Shown piece by piece: positions 1 to 8,335 of a stretch of DNA of 64,000 bases. The position numbers were made by a program, and so were the translations under genes. The DNA comes from CAWBRT01 sp963832365 (GTDB lineage Bacteria; Acidobacteriota; Terriglobia; Terriglobales; Acidobacteriaceae), in the NCBI GenBank assembly GCA_963832365.1, contig CAWHUL010000003.1, positions 62,001 through 126,000 of the forward strand. Reading direction: 5' to 3'. How positions within the stretch are numbered: the stretch's first letter is position 1; each line of letters begins with the position of its first letter. The notes below the pieces were generated by a model. The model saw nothing but the letters and a program-made list of their open reading frames with translations. It ran no database searches and was not told where the DNA came from.

Positions 1-891
1 AGATACTCCTCGCGCATCCAGTCTTCCATCTCCTTGCGAATGATGCCGCCCTTGGGATGCCAGAAGATGAGCCCCGGTCCGGCGAGTTCCTGAATGGAGA
101 ACAGGTCGAGCTGCTTGCCGAGCAAGCGATGGTCGCGCCGCTTGGCTTCTTCCATCTTGTGCATGTGCTCTTCAAGATCCTTCTTGCTGAAGAAAGAAGT
201 CCCGTAGATGCGCTGCAGTTGCGGATTTTCTTCCTTGCCGAGCCAGTAGGCGCCGGCAATGTTCAGCAGCTTGAAGGCCTTGATCTTTCCGGTCGAGGGA
301 ATGTGCGGGCCGCGGCAGAAGTCGACAAACTTGCCGGTCTTGTAGAGCGAAATCTTCTCGTCGGGCTTGGTGAATTCTTCAATGAAGTGGCACTTCATGA
401 AATCGCCCTCGGCCTTGAAACGAGTCAAGCCCTCCTCGCGCGGCAGAAACTCACGCGCGTAGGGCTCGTTGCGCCCGACGAGCTCCTGCATCTTCTTTTC
501 GATCTTCTCCATGTCCTCGGGCGTAAACGGCGTGGGTCGATAGAAGTCGTAAAAGAAACCGTTCTCAGTCGCCGGCCCGTGCCCAAGCTTGGTCTCGGGA
601 AAAAGTTCAAGCACGGCGGCAGCCATCAAGTGCGCCGAGGAATGCCGGTACACCTGGAGCGCCTCGGGATCGCGATCGGTGAGCAGGCGCAGGCGGGTGT
701 CGCGCTCCATCGGCCGGGTCAGATCGGTCAGATCGCCGTCTCCATCGGCCTGGCTCGATCGGCGCGGTGCGGGCGACCAGCGCGGCATCGGCCAGCCGCG
801 GCGAAATCGAGCGGGCGATCTCCAAAGGAGTGGTGCCCTGGGGAACTTGCTGAACACTGCCATCGGGTAGCTGAACTTTAATGTCAGACAT
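1..891 (-). CDS. thrS: Threonyl-tRNA synthetase, N-terminal part, with a frame break
   Basis: Charges tRNA-Thr with threonine in the cytoplasm. The window holds only the N-terminal part; the gene runs off the left edge. Reading leftward from ATG at 891 gives a TGS domain (MSDIKVQLPDGSVQQVPQGT), then the editing domain with RHSSAHLMAAAVLELFPE and the CRGPHIPSTG segment, ending near the start of the catalytic core (GLIFWHPKGG). The start is supported by GGAG about 10 bases upstream. The frame that begins the protein leaves the ThrRS frame near 747-753; a one-base change there restores a continuous product. Either a sequencing indel or a real lesion fits, and an error is more likely because thrS is essential. 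Family assignment is firm. Confidence 0.93.
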
Positions 892-985
892 GAAATGAAC
901 TCCGGTCGCGCCTACAATGCGCAATCCTAGTGAATGCAGATAGAAAGATTGAGTTTAAAGACTACGGCGGGGAGGGTCAAACGAT

Positions 986-1174
986 GGTGTGGTGTCCCGG
1001 AAATTCCCGCATAACAAGAAACATCCTGTGATGTCATCCTGAGCGCAGCGAAGGATCCCTGGCGAGCGTCTTACTCCGCGCGACTCCGGGCCTTTTGATG
1101 AAATCCATGCGGCTGCACATTAGCCCCCGCAGTGTTGGGATTCTTCGCTCCCTCTTGGTCGCTCAGAATGACAC
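986..1174. repeat. Interspersed inverted-repeat element, copy 1 (truncated on the right)
   Basis: The left end GTGTCCCGGAAATTC matches the terminal repeat of the copies at 6994 and 14157. The core reads TGTCATCCTGAGCGCAGCGA at 1032 and ends in the inverted form GCTCAGAATGACA at about 1161. The right terminal repeat is not recognisable, and a different repeat (1192-1228) begins just beyond. It fills most of the gene-free interval 892-1262. Confidence 0.75.
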
Positions 1175-1191
1175 CTAGACACCTATTGTCG

Positions 1192-1228
1192 GGTGCCCCA
1201 CGTCCCGCCCCTCTTTTGGGCTGACGTG
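1192..1228. repeat. Short hairpin repeat family B, copy 1
   Basis: GGTGCCCCACGTCCCG, a short spacer, then TTGGGCTGACGTG. The arms CACGTC and GACGTG can pair. A second copy with the same arms lies at 19866-19902, so this is an interspersed hairpin and not a one-off structure. Confidence 0.65.
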
Positions 1229-1262
1229 TGGTAGTTGTTTGTTCCCCGTAGCCCCAGCCGGG

Positions 1263-1613
1263 TCATCCTTGCCGATCTGCATCGGCGCGGTCGACAAGCG
1301 TATTCGTCCTAGTACTCACCGCGTCTTTGACGCCGCGAAAAATATTCCACACCAAGGCGCACGCGCCACTCGCCAGCGCGAGAGGAGCCGCCGCATAGCG
1401 GTAGGCATTCGCCATGTCGGGCTGCACATGATGCACGGCTCCGAGCACGACCGTGGCGATGATTCCCAACAGCAGACCCACACCCATGCCCAGCGCGGTA
1501 AACAATATTGTGAACAGCACGGTCCGAAATGAAACCATGATGAGCCGCACGTACCATTTTGGACGAGGATGAACCGGCGCACGATTTTCCACTCGAAGTG
1601 CCATACTGAACAC
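1263..1613 (-). CDS. Small two-helix membrane protein
   Basis: About 116 residues. A basic N-terminal stretch with PKWYVRL precedes a long hydrophobic segment (residues about 29-60, rich in L, I, V, G) and a second one (about 73-92), followed by a polar tail. This predicts an inner-membrane protein with two helices. I do not recognise a named family; acidobacterial genomes carry similar small KWYVRL proteins. The start is uncertain: Met at 1613 is used here because it keeps the PKWYVRL segment, while an internal Met at 1535 starts just before the first helix. It converges on nothing and lies between the repeat-filled interval and the divergent tilS gene. Confidence 0.55.
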   Translation of the reverse strand: MFSMALRVENRAPVHPRPKWYVRLIMVSFRTVLFTILFTALGMGVGLLLGIIATVVLGAVHHVQPDMANAYRYAAAPLALASGACALVWNIFRGVKDAVSTRTNTLVDRADADRQG

Positions 1614-1722
1614 GATTTTAGTCCAGATCAGCGGAAGTTATTCAAGGACGTAGCCGGACTTTTGGCGGTAATTTCGCGGCAACCGACTGTGCTGGCCGCG
1701 AGGATCGATTTACCATGGTGGC

Positions 1723-3144
1723 GTGCTGAAAAGCGTCCAAGCTTTCATCGCCAGCCATGACCTGCTGCGCGCCGGCGAGCGCGTGGCGGTAGCCGTCTCC
1801 GGCGGGGCCGATTCGGTCGCCCTGCTTCGTCTGCTGCTGGAGCTGCGGCAGGAATTGGGCATCGTCGTCTCGGTGGCGCATGTCAACCACCAACTACGTG
1901 GCGCCGATGCCGAGCAGGACGCCGCATTCGTCGCCGAGCTGGCCGAGCGCCACGGGCTGGAATTTCATTTGGCCACGCGCGACGTTGGCGCCTACGCCGC
2001 CGGGCACAAGCTCAGCCTGGAGGCAGCAGGCCGCCGAGTGCGTTACGCATTCTTCTCCGCGCTGGTCAAAGAGCGCAAGGTGGACAAGGTCGCCACGGCG
2101 CACACCCGCGACGACCAGGCGGAGACCGTGCTACTCAAGCTTTTGCGTGGAAGCTGGCTGCGCGGCCTGGCGGGCATTCACCCGCAACTACGCGCCGCGG
2201 AAGGCCATGTTTGGGTCGTTCGTCCACTACTCGGCATCACCCGGCGCGAGGTTGAGGCCTATCTGCGGCGTCTCTCGCAGCCTTGGCGCGAAGACCTCTC
2301 TAACCAGGATCGCCGCTTCCGGCGAAACCGTGTGCGCCAGTTACTGCCCTTGCTTGAGGCCGAACACAATCCGGATGTTCGCGCCGCGCTCGCGCAAATC
2401 GCCGCGCTGGCGCAGGCCGAAGAAAGCTATTGGGCAGAGAAGGTCGCGGAGATTGCACCGGGGCTTATCTCGCACTCTGTCCCCCGTGCTGAAGACCCTG
2501 GCGGTGCGAAATCCCTCACCATTGATTCGTCTCTGCTCGCCGCTCAACCGTTGGCGTTGCAGCGAAGGCTGCTCCGCTTCGCCGGGGAGCAGGTGCAACT
2601 CAAGCTCGGCTTTGAGGAAGTGGAGCGGCTGCGCCAGCTGATGGCTTCCCATGGCGGAAGCCGGTGCGAGTTGCCGGCGGGTTGGGAGGCGCAAAAACAG
2701 CGCAGCCGGACTTCGGCGAGCCTGCGAATTTCACGCCCCGGCTCGGACGCCGGCAATGACTCGGCTTACGAATACCGGCTTCCGGTGCCGGGAGAACTCG
2801 AAGTCCCGGAAGCGCGCTGGCTCATCAAGGTTTCCACCGTGCGGGTTACCGACGGTCGCGGCATGGCAAACCTGCTGGACCCGAAACGGATTGCGACGGA
2901 GTTAACGGTCAGGAATTGGCGCCCCGGCGATCGCTACCGTCCTTTGGGCGATGAGCGAGAGAAAAAGTTGAAGGTATATTTTCAGCAATATCGGATTCCG
3001 CCCGAGGAGCGTACTATGTGGCCACTGGTCTTCAGTAATCAGCAGTTGGTCTGGGCTCTCGGAATGCCTGTTGCTTCTGCCTTTGCCTTCCGGGAGAATA
3101 CGGGGTTAGCCTTGCAGATCGAAGGCACGCCTTTTTTCACATAG
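1723..3144 (+). CDS. tilS: tRNA(Ile)-lysidine synthase
   Basis: Converts the wobble cytidine of tRNA-Ile(CAU) to lysidine using ATP, changing both codon reading and amino-acid identity. The N-terminal PP-loop ATP-pyrophosphatase motif SGGADS is at residues 26-31, followed by HVNHQLRG and HTRDDQAETVLLKLLRG, all TilS hallmarks. The C-terminal part (NWRPGDRYRPLG, then KKLKVYFQQYRIP) matches the TilS substrate-binding domain. Length 473 aa is normal. The start is GTG at 1723; the ATG at 1714 is out of frame and stops after four codons. hpt follows after 26 bases and ftsH after that, the common tilS-hpt-ftsH order. Confidence 0.95.
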   Translation: MLKSVQAFIASHDLLRAGERVAVAVSGGADSVALLRLLLELRQELGIVVSVAHVNHQLRGADAEQDAAFVAELAERHGLEFHLATRDVGAYAAGHKLSLEAAGRRVRYAFFSALVKERKVDKVATAHTRDDQAETVLLKLLRGSWLRGLAGIHPQLRAAEGHVWVVRPLLGITRREVEAYLRRLSQPWREDLSNQDRRFRRNRVRQLLPLLEAEHNPDVRAALAQIAALAQAEESYWAEKVAEIAPGLISHSVPRAEDPGGAKSLTIDSSLLAAQPLALQRRLLRFAGEQVQLKLGFEEVERLRQLMASHGGSRCELPAGWEAQKQRSRTSASLRISRPGSDAGNDSAYEYRLPVPGELEVPEARWLIKVSTVRVTDGRGMANLLDPKRIATELTVRNWRPGDRYRPLGDEREKKLKVYFQQYRIPPEERTMWPLVFSNQQLVWALGMPVASAFAFRENTGLALQIEGTPFFT

Positions 3145-3170
3145 GGCTGGATGCAGCAAGTGGAGAGCCG

Positions 3171-3740
3171 ATGCCGGAAATCGTTCATAACCAGGCGAAG
3201 TACGAATTGGAGATTGTAGCCACCGCGGAGCAGATCCAGAAGCGTGTGCGGGAGTTGGCGCGACAAATCTCCACCGATTTTCGGGGCGAGCTTATCTACG
3301 CCGTCGCCGTTCTGGAAGATGGGTTCATGTTCATGTCGGACCTGGTGAGAGCCCTTGAGGGAGAGGTGGTCTGCCAGTTCCTGAAGACCTACGTGACGGA
3401 GCAGCCGCGCGAAGGTGGCTCCACAGTCGAGATTTTCTTCCGTCCCGAGTTGGATGTAACCGGCAAGCACGTCCTCCTGGTACAGGGTGTGCTGCAAACC
3501 GGTATCACCAGCGACTTCCTCATCAGCCACCTGCGTTCCTGCGGAGCCGCCTCTGTTCGCGTTGCCACATTCATCGATCGCAGTACGGACCGGCGCGTCC
3601 AGCTGCGTGCCGATTACTTCGGATTCCTGTTGGATAACAGCTACGTGGTGGGTTACGGGCTGGGGTCCGCCGATTTTGGCCGGAATCTTCCCTACCTCGC
3701 TGTTGTGGCCGGCCAAGCGCCCCCGTTTTCCGGGGTTTGA
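3171..3740 (+). CDS. hpt: Hypoxanthine phosphoribosyltransferase-like protein with altered PRPP loop
   Basis: Family role: purine salvage, joining hypoxanthine or guanine to PRPP. The fold signature is present: AVAVLEDGFMFMSDLVR (residues 44-60), the PRPP-loop region at 100-111, and VVGYGLG near the C-terminus; 189 aa is normal length. The PRPP loop, usually VEDIxDTG, reads VQGVLQTG at 104-111, so both acidic residues that bind ribose and the catalytic Asp are replaced by Q, G and Q. Position between tilS and ftsH is where a genuine hpt normally sits. It may be a regulatory or inactive paralogue, or use another mechanism. Family call is firm, enzymatic activity is doubtful. Confidence 0.85.
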   Translation: MPEIVHNQAKYELEIVATAEQIQKRVRELARQISTDFRGELIYAVAVLEDGFMFMSDLVRALEGEVVCQFLKTYVTEQPREGGSTVEIFFRPELDVTGKHVLLVQGVLQTGITSDFLISHLRSCGAASVRVATFIDRSTDRRVQLRADYFGFLLDNSYVVGYGLGSADFGRNLPYLAVVAGQAPPFSGV

Positions 3741-3880
3741 GCAACTTTCCAGGACGAAAGCGAGTACAATTTGCGAAGTGGGTTAAAATCCTAAGTCCGT
3801 GCGCCCTCAACTGCATCTAATTTGCTGGTGAGGTTGTACGTCACGAAGGTTTTCGTGTGCCCTGATTTGAGGAGCTTGCT

Positions 3881-5794
3881 GTGAATTCCACCGTAAAACA
3901 AGTCGTGTTCTGGCTGGTAATTGTCTTGTCAGGCGTCCTGCTCTGGCAGGTCGTTAAGGCTGGCAACACCGGCGTCAAGGAACGCGAAATTAACTTCTCG
4001 CAGTTCATGAATGACGTCGACCAGGCAAAGGTAAAGGACGTCACCATTACCGGGCCCGATGTTCGTGGGCAATACGCCAACGAGAAGGCCGCTTTCCATA
4101 CCACCGTCCCTGCGAACTATCCTGACATGATCAAGATTCTTCGCGACAAGGGCGTCAATATCACGGTGAAGGATGCCAGCGGTGGAGGTTGGCCGACCTG
4201 GCTGCTCAATCTGGCTCCAATCGTTTTGCTGGCTGCCCTGTGGATCTTCATGATCCGGCAGATGCAGACTGGCGGAAACAAAGCACTTTCCTTCGGCAAG
4301 AGTAAGGCTCGACTGCTCTCCATGCAGCAAAAAAAGGTCACGTTCAAGGACGTGGCGGGCGTCGACGAAGCGAAAGAAGAACTGCGCGAGATAATAGAAT
4401 TCCTGCGTGAAGCTCAGAAGTTCCAAAAGCTTGGCGGGCGTATTCCGAAGGGCGTGCTGTTGGTAGGGCCTCCGGGCACCGGCAAGACGCTGCTGGCGCG
4501 CGCGGTCGCCGGCGAGGCCAATGTTCCGTTCTTCAGCATTTCCGGTTCAGATTTTGTCGAGATGTTCGTCGGCGTCGGCGCGAGCCGCGTTCGCGACCTC
4601 TTCGAGCAGGGCAAGAAGAATGCTCCCTGCATCATCTTCATCGACGAAATCGATGCCGTCGGCCGTCACCGCGGTGCCGGTCTCGGTGGGGGACACGACG
4701 AGCGCGAACAGACGCTGAACCAGTTGCTGGTCGAAATGGACGGCTTCGAATCCAACGAAGGCGTCATCTTGATCGCGGCAACCAACCGGCCTGACGTGCT
4801 GGATCCGGCTCTGCTCCGTCCCGGACGCTTCGACCGCCGCGTGGTGGTTTCTCGTCCCGACGTTCGTGGCCGCGAAGAGATCCTGCGCGTGCATACCCGC
4901 AAGATTCCTCTCAATGACGACGTGGATTTGAGCGTGCTGGCCCGCGGAACACCCGGTTTTTCCGGCGCTGATCTGGCCAATATGGTGAATGAGGCCGCCC
5001 TCAACGCCGCCCGCCAGAACCGCAAGACGGTGCTGATGTACGATTTCGAGCTGGCCAAAGACAAGGTGCTCATGGGCGCCGAGCGCAAGTCGATGATCCT
5101 CTCCGACGAGGAGAAGAAGGTCACCGCTTTCCACGAAGCCGGCCACGCACTGGTAGCGGTGCTCAGCAAGGACTCCGACCCGCTGCATAAGGTGACGATC
5201 ATTCCGCGCGGCATGGCCCTGGGCGTGACCATGCAGTTGCCGCTCGACGATAAGCACACTTACACGCGTGAGTATCTGGAGACGCGGCTGGCGATCATGA
5301 TGGGAGGCCGTCTGGCCGAGGAGCTGTTCCTTGGCACGATGACGACCGGCGCCGGCAACGATATCGAGCAGGCTTCCGAGCTGGCCCGCAAGATGGTTTG
5401 CGAGTTCGGCATGAGCGGCTTGGGCCCGATCACTTTCGGCAAGAAGGAAGAGCAGATATTCCTCGGTCGCGAGATCTCACAGCATCGCGACTTTAGCGAA
5501 GACACGGCGATCAAGATCGACAGCGAAGTTCGCCGCCTGGTCGATGAAAGCTACAACGCGGCCAAGGGCATTCTGGAAAATAATCGCCAGGCCCTGACCG
5601 ACATTGCCGCCGCTCTGCTGGAGCGCGAGGTTCTCGATGCCCACGAGGTTCAGATGCTCATAGAGGGCAAGAAACTGGCTCCACGGGTTTCGCCGAACTC
5701 GAATGATGACCAGGGTGGTGTGCAGCAGGTGCTCAAGCCTGAACCGTCGCGGCAGCCGGGTTTGGCTCCGGGCGAACGGCCTTCACCCGCGTAA
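3881..5794 (+). CDS. ftsH: ATP-dependent zinc metalloprotease FtsH
   Basis: Membrane-anchored AAA+ protease that degrades misfolded membrane proteins and short-lived regulators. Two membrane segments (residues about 8-24 and 109-125) flank a periplasmic domain. The AAA module has Walker A GPPGTGKT (196-203), Walker B IIFIDEID (251-258) and the arginine-finger region RPGRFDRR. The protease zinc site is HEAGH (418-422) with Asp494 in AGNDIEQA as third ligand. Length 637 aa is typical. It starts at GTG 3881, preceded by GAGGAGC about 8 bases upstream. A strong intrinsic terminator follows at 5822. Confidence 0.97.
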   Translation: MNSTVKQVVFWLVIVLSGVLLWQVVKAGNTGVKEREINFSQFMNDVDQAKVKDVTITGPDVRGQYANEKAAFHTTVPANYPDMIKILRDKGVNITVKDASGGGWPTWLLNLAPIVLLAALWIFMIRQMQTGGNKALSFGKSKARLLSMQQKKVTFKDVAGVDEAKEELREIIEFLREAQKFQKLGGRIPKGVLLVGPPGTGKTLLARAVAGEANVPFFSISGSDFVEMFVGVGASRVRDLFEQGKKNAPCIIFIDEIDAVGRHRGAGLGGGHDEREQTLNQLLVEMDGFESNEGVILIAATNRPDVLDPALLRPGRFDRRVVVSRPDVRGREEILRVHTRKIPLNDDVDLSVLARGTPGFSGADLANMVNEAALNAARQNRKTVLMYDFELAKDKVLMGAERKSMILSDEEKKVTAFHEAGHALVAVLSKDSDPLHKVTIIPRGMALGVTMQLPLDDKHTYTREYLETRLAIMMGGRLAEELFLGTMTTGAGNDIEQASELARKMVCEFGMSGLGPITFGKKEEQIFLGREISQHRDFSEDTAIKIDSEVRRLVDESYNAAKGILENNRQALTDIAAALLEREVLDAHEVQMLIEGKKLAPRVSPNSNDDQGGVQQVLKPEPSRQPGLAPGERPSPA

Positions 5795-5821
5795 CCGATT
5801 CCACCTTTCCAGAGCAAGTCA

Positions 5822-5847
5822 GGGCGGCCACACGGCCGCCCTTTTTT
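5822..5847 (+). terminator. Rho-independent terminator of ftsH
   Basis: Perfect 8-bp GC stem (GGGCGGCC / GGCCGCCC) with a 4-base loop and a run of six T, 27 bases after the ftsH stop codon. Confidence 0.93.
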
Positions 5848-5999
5848 GTTTAGCGATTAGCTTCGATCCATCAGTTCATATCCTCCGTCCCGTACGGGCC
5901 GGGAAGGTACATGACCTCCCGGTGTGTCACCCGAGCAAATGTTCGGGCCATTCTAGGTGTTCCACCTATTCAATCAGAGTTGATGCCTGCGTAGCCTCT

Positions 6000-6040
6000 C
6001 GGTAGTAAGGCAAACCTTAATACTGCTTACTACCGGAGGA
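6000..6040 (+). promoter_or_regulatory. Inverted repeat touching the ribosome-binding site of the lipoprotein gene
   Basis: CGGTAGTAAG (6000-6009) and CTTACTACCG (6026-6035) form a perfect 10-bp inverted repeat. The second arm ends in the G that begins the GGAGGA ribosome-binding site (6035-6040), 8 bases before the ATG at 6049. As RNA it could partly hide the ribosome-binding site; as DNA it could be an operator. The rest of the interval 5848-5999 has several short GC hairpins but matches no riboswitch I recognise. Confidence 0.55.
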
Positions 6041-6048
6041 CCACGTTC

Positions 6049-6990
6049 ATGCGCTCTTCTTTTCCGATACTGGCCGGCTGTCTGTTGTTTGTGGTCCTAA
6101 CGCTCTTCCTGGGCTGCGGAGGAAAAACGAGCGGGAGTTCACCAGCCGCTAACAGCTCCCAACAGGTAAACGCGTCGCCTTCGACTTCAACGTCTGCGGG
6201 GACCTCGGCTGAAACAAGCTCTACGTCTTCTTCATCGCCGGACACAACGGCCACGTCCTCATCCACACCGACTACACCGGTGGGCGCAACGACTTCGTCT
6301 CCCAGCTCCACTTCCAGCACAACGACTCCGGCGCTGGCCGGCATACCCTCCACCGCAACGGTCTATAGCCACATCGAAGACAAGACCGGCTGGGCCAGTT
6401 GCACCTCCTCCTGCAGCGGCGGCAATGGGACAGCATCTTTCAGCATGACCCAACAACAGGCGTCGCCCTCGTTGGATGGCAGCTCGACCCTGTTCAGCTA
6501 CGACGGAGGTCCGGCTTTCTCTCACATCTTGTGGTCCCAGCACCTGTCGAGCAACGGCACGGCGAGCAATTTCGTCCTCGATATGGGCTATTACATCGAT
6601 CGGCCGGCCGACGCGCAGGGATTGGAGTTCGCGGCCAACCAGCAGCTATCGAACCAGTGGTATAAATTCTCCACCCAGTGCAGCTTTGCCGATGGAAAAT
6701 GGCGCGTATGGGATTCGGCGAACCAGGGTTGGGTCTCGACCTCCGCACCTTGCACGCGGCCCCCGGCCAACACCTGGCAGCACCTGACGTTCGAGTATCA
6801 GCGCGCCAACGGCCAAGCGGTTTTCGTGGCAATCACCGTGAACGGACAGAGGTACAGCATCAATCAGAGTTTCAATCCACAGGCGCACTCCGGCTCCACT
6901 TCCGTTGGAGTTCATTTTGAAATGAATGGCGACAGCGCGGCGCAGCCCTACAATGTCTGGGTCGATGAAATGACGCTGAGTATCTGGTAG
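6049..6990 (+). CDS. Secreted lipoprotein with Ser/Thr linker and LamG-like domain
   Basis: 313 aa. The N-terminus has a hydrophobic signal (residues about 6-22) ending in the lipobox LFLGC, so Cys23 should be lipidated by signal peptidase II. Residues about 28-105 are almost entirely Ser, Thr, Ala and Pro, a flexible linker. The C-terminal 200 residues (HIEDKTGWASC, WYKFSTQCSF, TWQHLTFEYQR, VWVDEMTLSIW) resemble concanavalin/LamG-type beta-sandwich proteins. The protein is probably held on the outer membrane or cell surface; its ligand is unknown. It starts after a strong GGAGGA site that touches an inverted repeat. An interspersed repeat follows 4 bases after its stop. Confidence 0.75.
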   Translation: MRSSFPILAGCLLFVVLTLFLGCGGKTSGSSPAANSSQQVNASPSTSTSAGTSAETSSTSSSSPDTTATSSSTPTTPVGATTSSPSSTSSTTTPALAGIPSTATVYSHIEDKTGWASCTSSCSGGNGTASFSMTQQQASPSLDGSSTLFSYDGGPAFSHILWSQHLSSNGTASNFVLDMGYYIDRPADAQGLEFAANQQLSNQWYKFSTQCSFADGKWRVWDSANQGWVSTSAPCTRPPANTWQHLTFEYQRANGQAVFVAITVNGQRYSINQSFNPQAHSGSTSVGVHFEMNGDSAAQPYNVWVDEMTLSIW

Positions 6991-6993
6991 ACC

Positions 6994-7202
6994 TAGCGTC
7001 CTGTCCCAAGAGTTTGTGACATAACTTAGGATGTCATGCTGAGCGCAGCGAAGCATCCCCATGAAGTGTCCCAACTCGCGCCACTTTGGGCTTTTTTTAG
7101 GAAATCCTTCGGCTGCACCTCAGCCGCACGCGGTCATGGGATTCTTCGCTCGCTACGCTCGCTCAGAATGACAGGTAAAAGTTCATTCTGGGACACGACA
7201 CC
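6994..7202. repeat. Interspersed inverted-repeat element, copy 2 (complete)
   Basis: Left end TAGCGTCCTGTCCCAAGAG, right end TTCTGGGACACGACACC; the two ends are inverted repeats of each other. Inside are TGTCATGCTGAGCGCAGCGA at 7032 and the inverted GCTCAGAATGACA at 7161. Length is about 209 bp with no coding capacity, so it resembles a MITE or large REP-type element. It lies between the lipoprotein and selD. Confidence 0.8.
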
Positions 7203-7209
7203 GGCAGTT

Positions 7210-8253
7210 CTACACAACCGAAATCAGCGGTTTGCGCGCCGGCATAACTTCGCCGATACGATGCGCGTCGAGCTGGCATCCGCGGAGTTGGCCGACTAAC
7301 TCATCGGCCTCCGCGGCGGCTACGGCGATCAGCAGGCCGCCGGCGGTCTGCGGGTCGAAGAGAATAGTGCGCAGCTCTTCGGGGACTCCCTCCGCGTATT
7401 CGACCATGCATTCGGCAAAGTCGCGGTTAGCCTTCAATCCTCCCGGAATCATGCCGGCGCGAACGCATTCCAGCGCGCCGCTCAGCAGTGGCACCTCCGA
7501 GACGCGGATGATCAGCGCAACGTTGCTGGCCAGCGCCAACTCACGCGCATGTCCGATAAGCCCAAAGCCGGTGACGTCCGTCATGCCATGCACAGCGTGC
7601 GGCAGCGCAATCTCGGCGGCGCTGCGGTTCAGCGTGGTCATGGAGCGCGTGGCGGCCTCAATCCACTCCGGCGCCGCTTTGCCGCGCTTGATCGCCGTGG
7701 AGATCACCCCCGTGCCCAGCGGCTTGGTGAGCAGCAGGGCGTCTCCCGGCTTCGCGCCCCCATTGGTGAGCACGTGCCGGGGATGCACGGTTCCCGTAAC
7801 CGCGTAGCCAAACTTGATTTCAGGGTCGCGAATGCTATGCCCGCCAACCACCGTGCAATTCGCCTCGATCATCTTGCTGAGACCGCCGGCGAGAATCCGC
7901 TCGAGAATAGCGGTGTCGGCCTTCTCCGGAAAACACACCAGAGCCAAAGCCGAAAGCGGCCGGCCGCCCATGGCATAGACATCGCTTAACGCATTGGTGG
8001 CCGCAATCTGACCGAAGACGTAGGGATCGTCGACGATGGGCGTAAAGAAGTCGACCGTCTGGACGAGCGCCAGCTCGGGCGTGAGTTGATACACGCCAGC
8101 GTCGTCGGCTTTATCAAAGCCAACCAGCACGTTCGGATCATTCTGCCGGGCTAATTTCCCAAGCACCGAGTCCAGCACCGCCGGACTTAGCTTGCTCGCT
8201 CAACCCGCAGCCGTGACCGTCTCCGTCAGCCGGACTGTCTTCGTTGCTTCCAT
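7210..8253 (-). CDS. selD: Selenide, water dikinase, selenocysteine-containing (UGA read through)
   Basis: Makes selenophosphate from selenide and ATP, the selenium donor for selenocysteine and selenouridine. Reading leftward from ATG 8253, the first 17 codons end in TVTAAG, then comes an in-frame TGA (8202-8200), then ASKLSPAVLDSVLGKL. The TGA sits exactly where SelD proteins have catalytic Cys or Sec, with the conserved Lys three residues later. The ATP-binding part follows (DDAGVYQL, TVDFFTPIVDDPY, ATNALSDVYAMGG, GGHSI, DVTGFGLIGHA). With Sec the product is 347 aa, a normal length; starting after the TGA would lose the active site. ATG 8262 is an alternative start. Neither start has a strong ribosome-binding site. 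Confidence 0.93.
8160..8202 (-). promoter_or_regulatory. Candidate bacterial SECIS hairpin after the selD UGA
   Basis: Directly 3' of the UGA (8202-8200) the transcript can fold with outer stem CAAGC/GCUUG and inner stem GUCC/GGAC around the loop GGCGGUGCU. The apical loop starts about 18 nt from the UGA, in the range used by SelB-dependent bacterial SECIS elements. Judged by eye only. Confidence 0.55.
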
Positions 8254-8335
8254 CGAGAACATTGTAACGGGTACGGTGATTCGGGGCGACCGTTGAGAGA
8301 AGAAACTGCTTTTGGGGGAAAGGCGGAAGACCATC

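Noticed and set aside
57..881. Long open frame on the plus strand opposite thrS
   Set aside because: Its sequence has no family features, while the minus strand encodes clear threonyl-tRNA synthetase; the frame is an artefact of high GC.
5850..5999. Possible riboswitch in the leader before the lipoprotein
   Set aside because: Several GC hairpins are present, but no conserved core of c-di-GMP, cobalamin, TPP or other classes could be matched.
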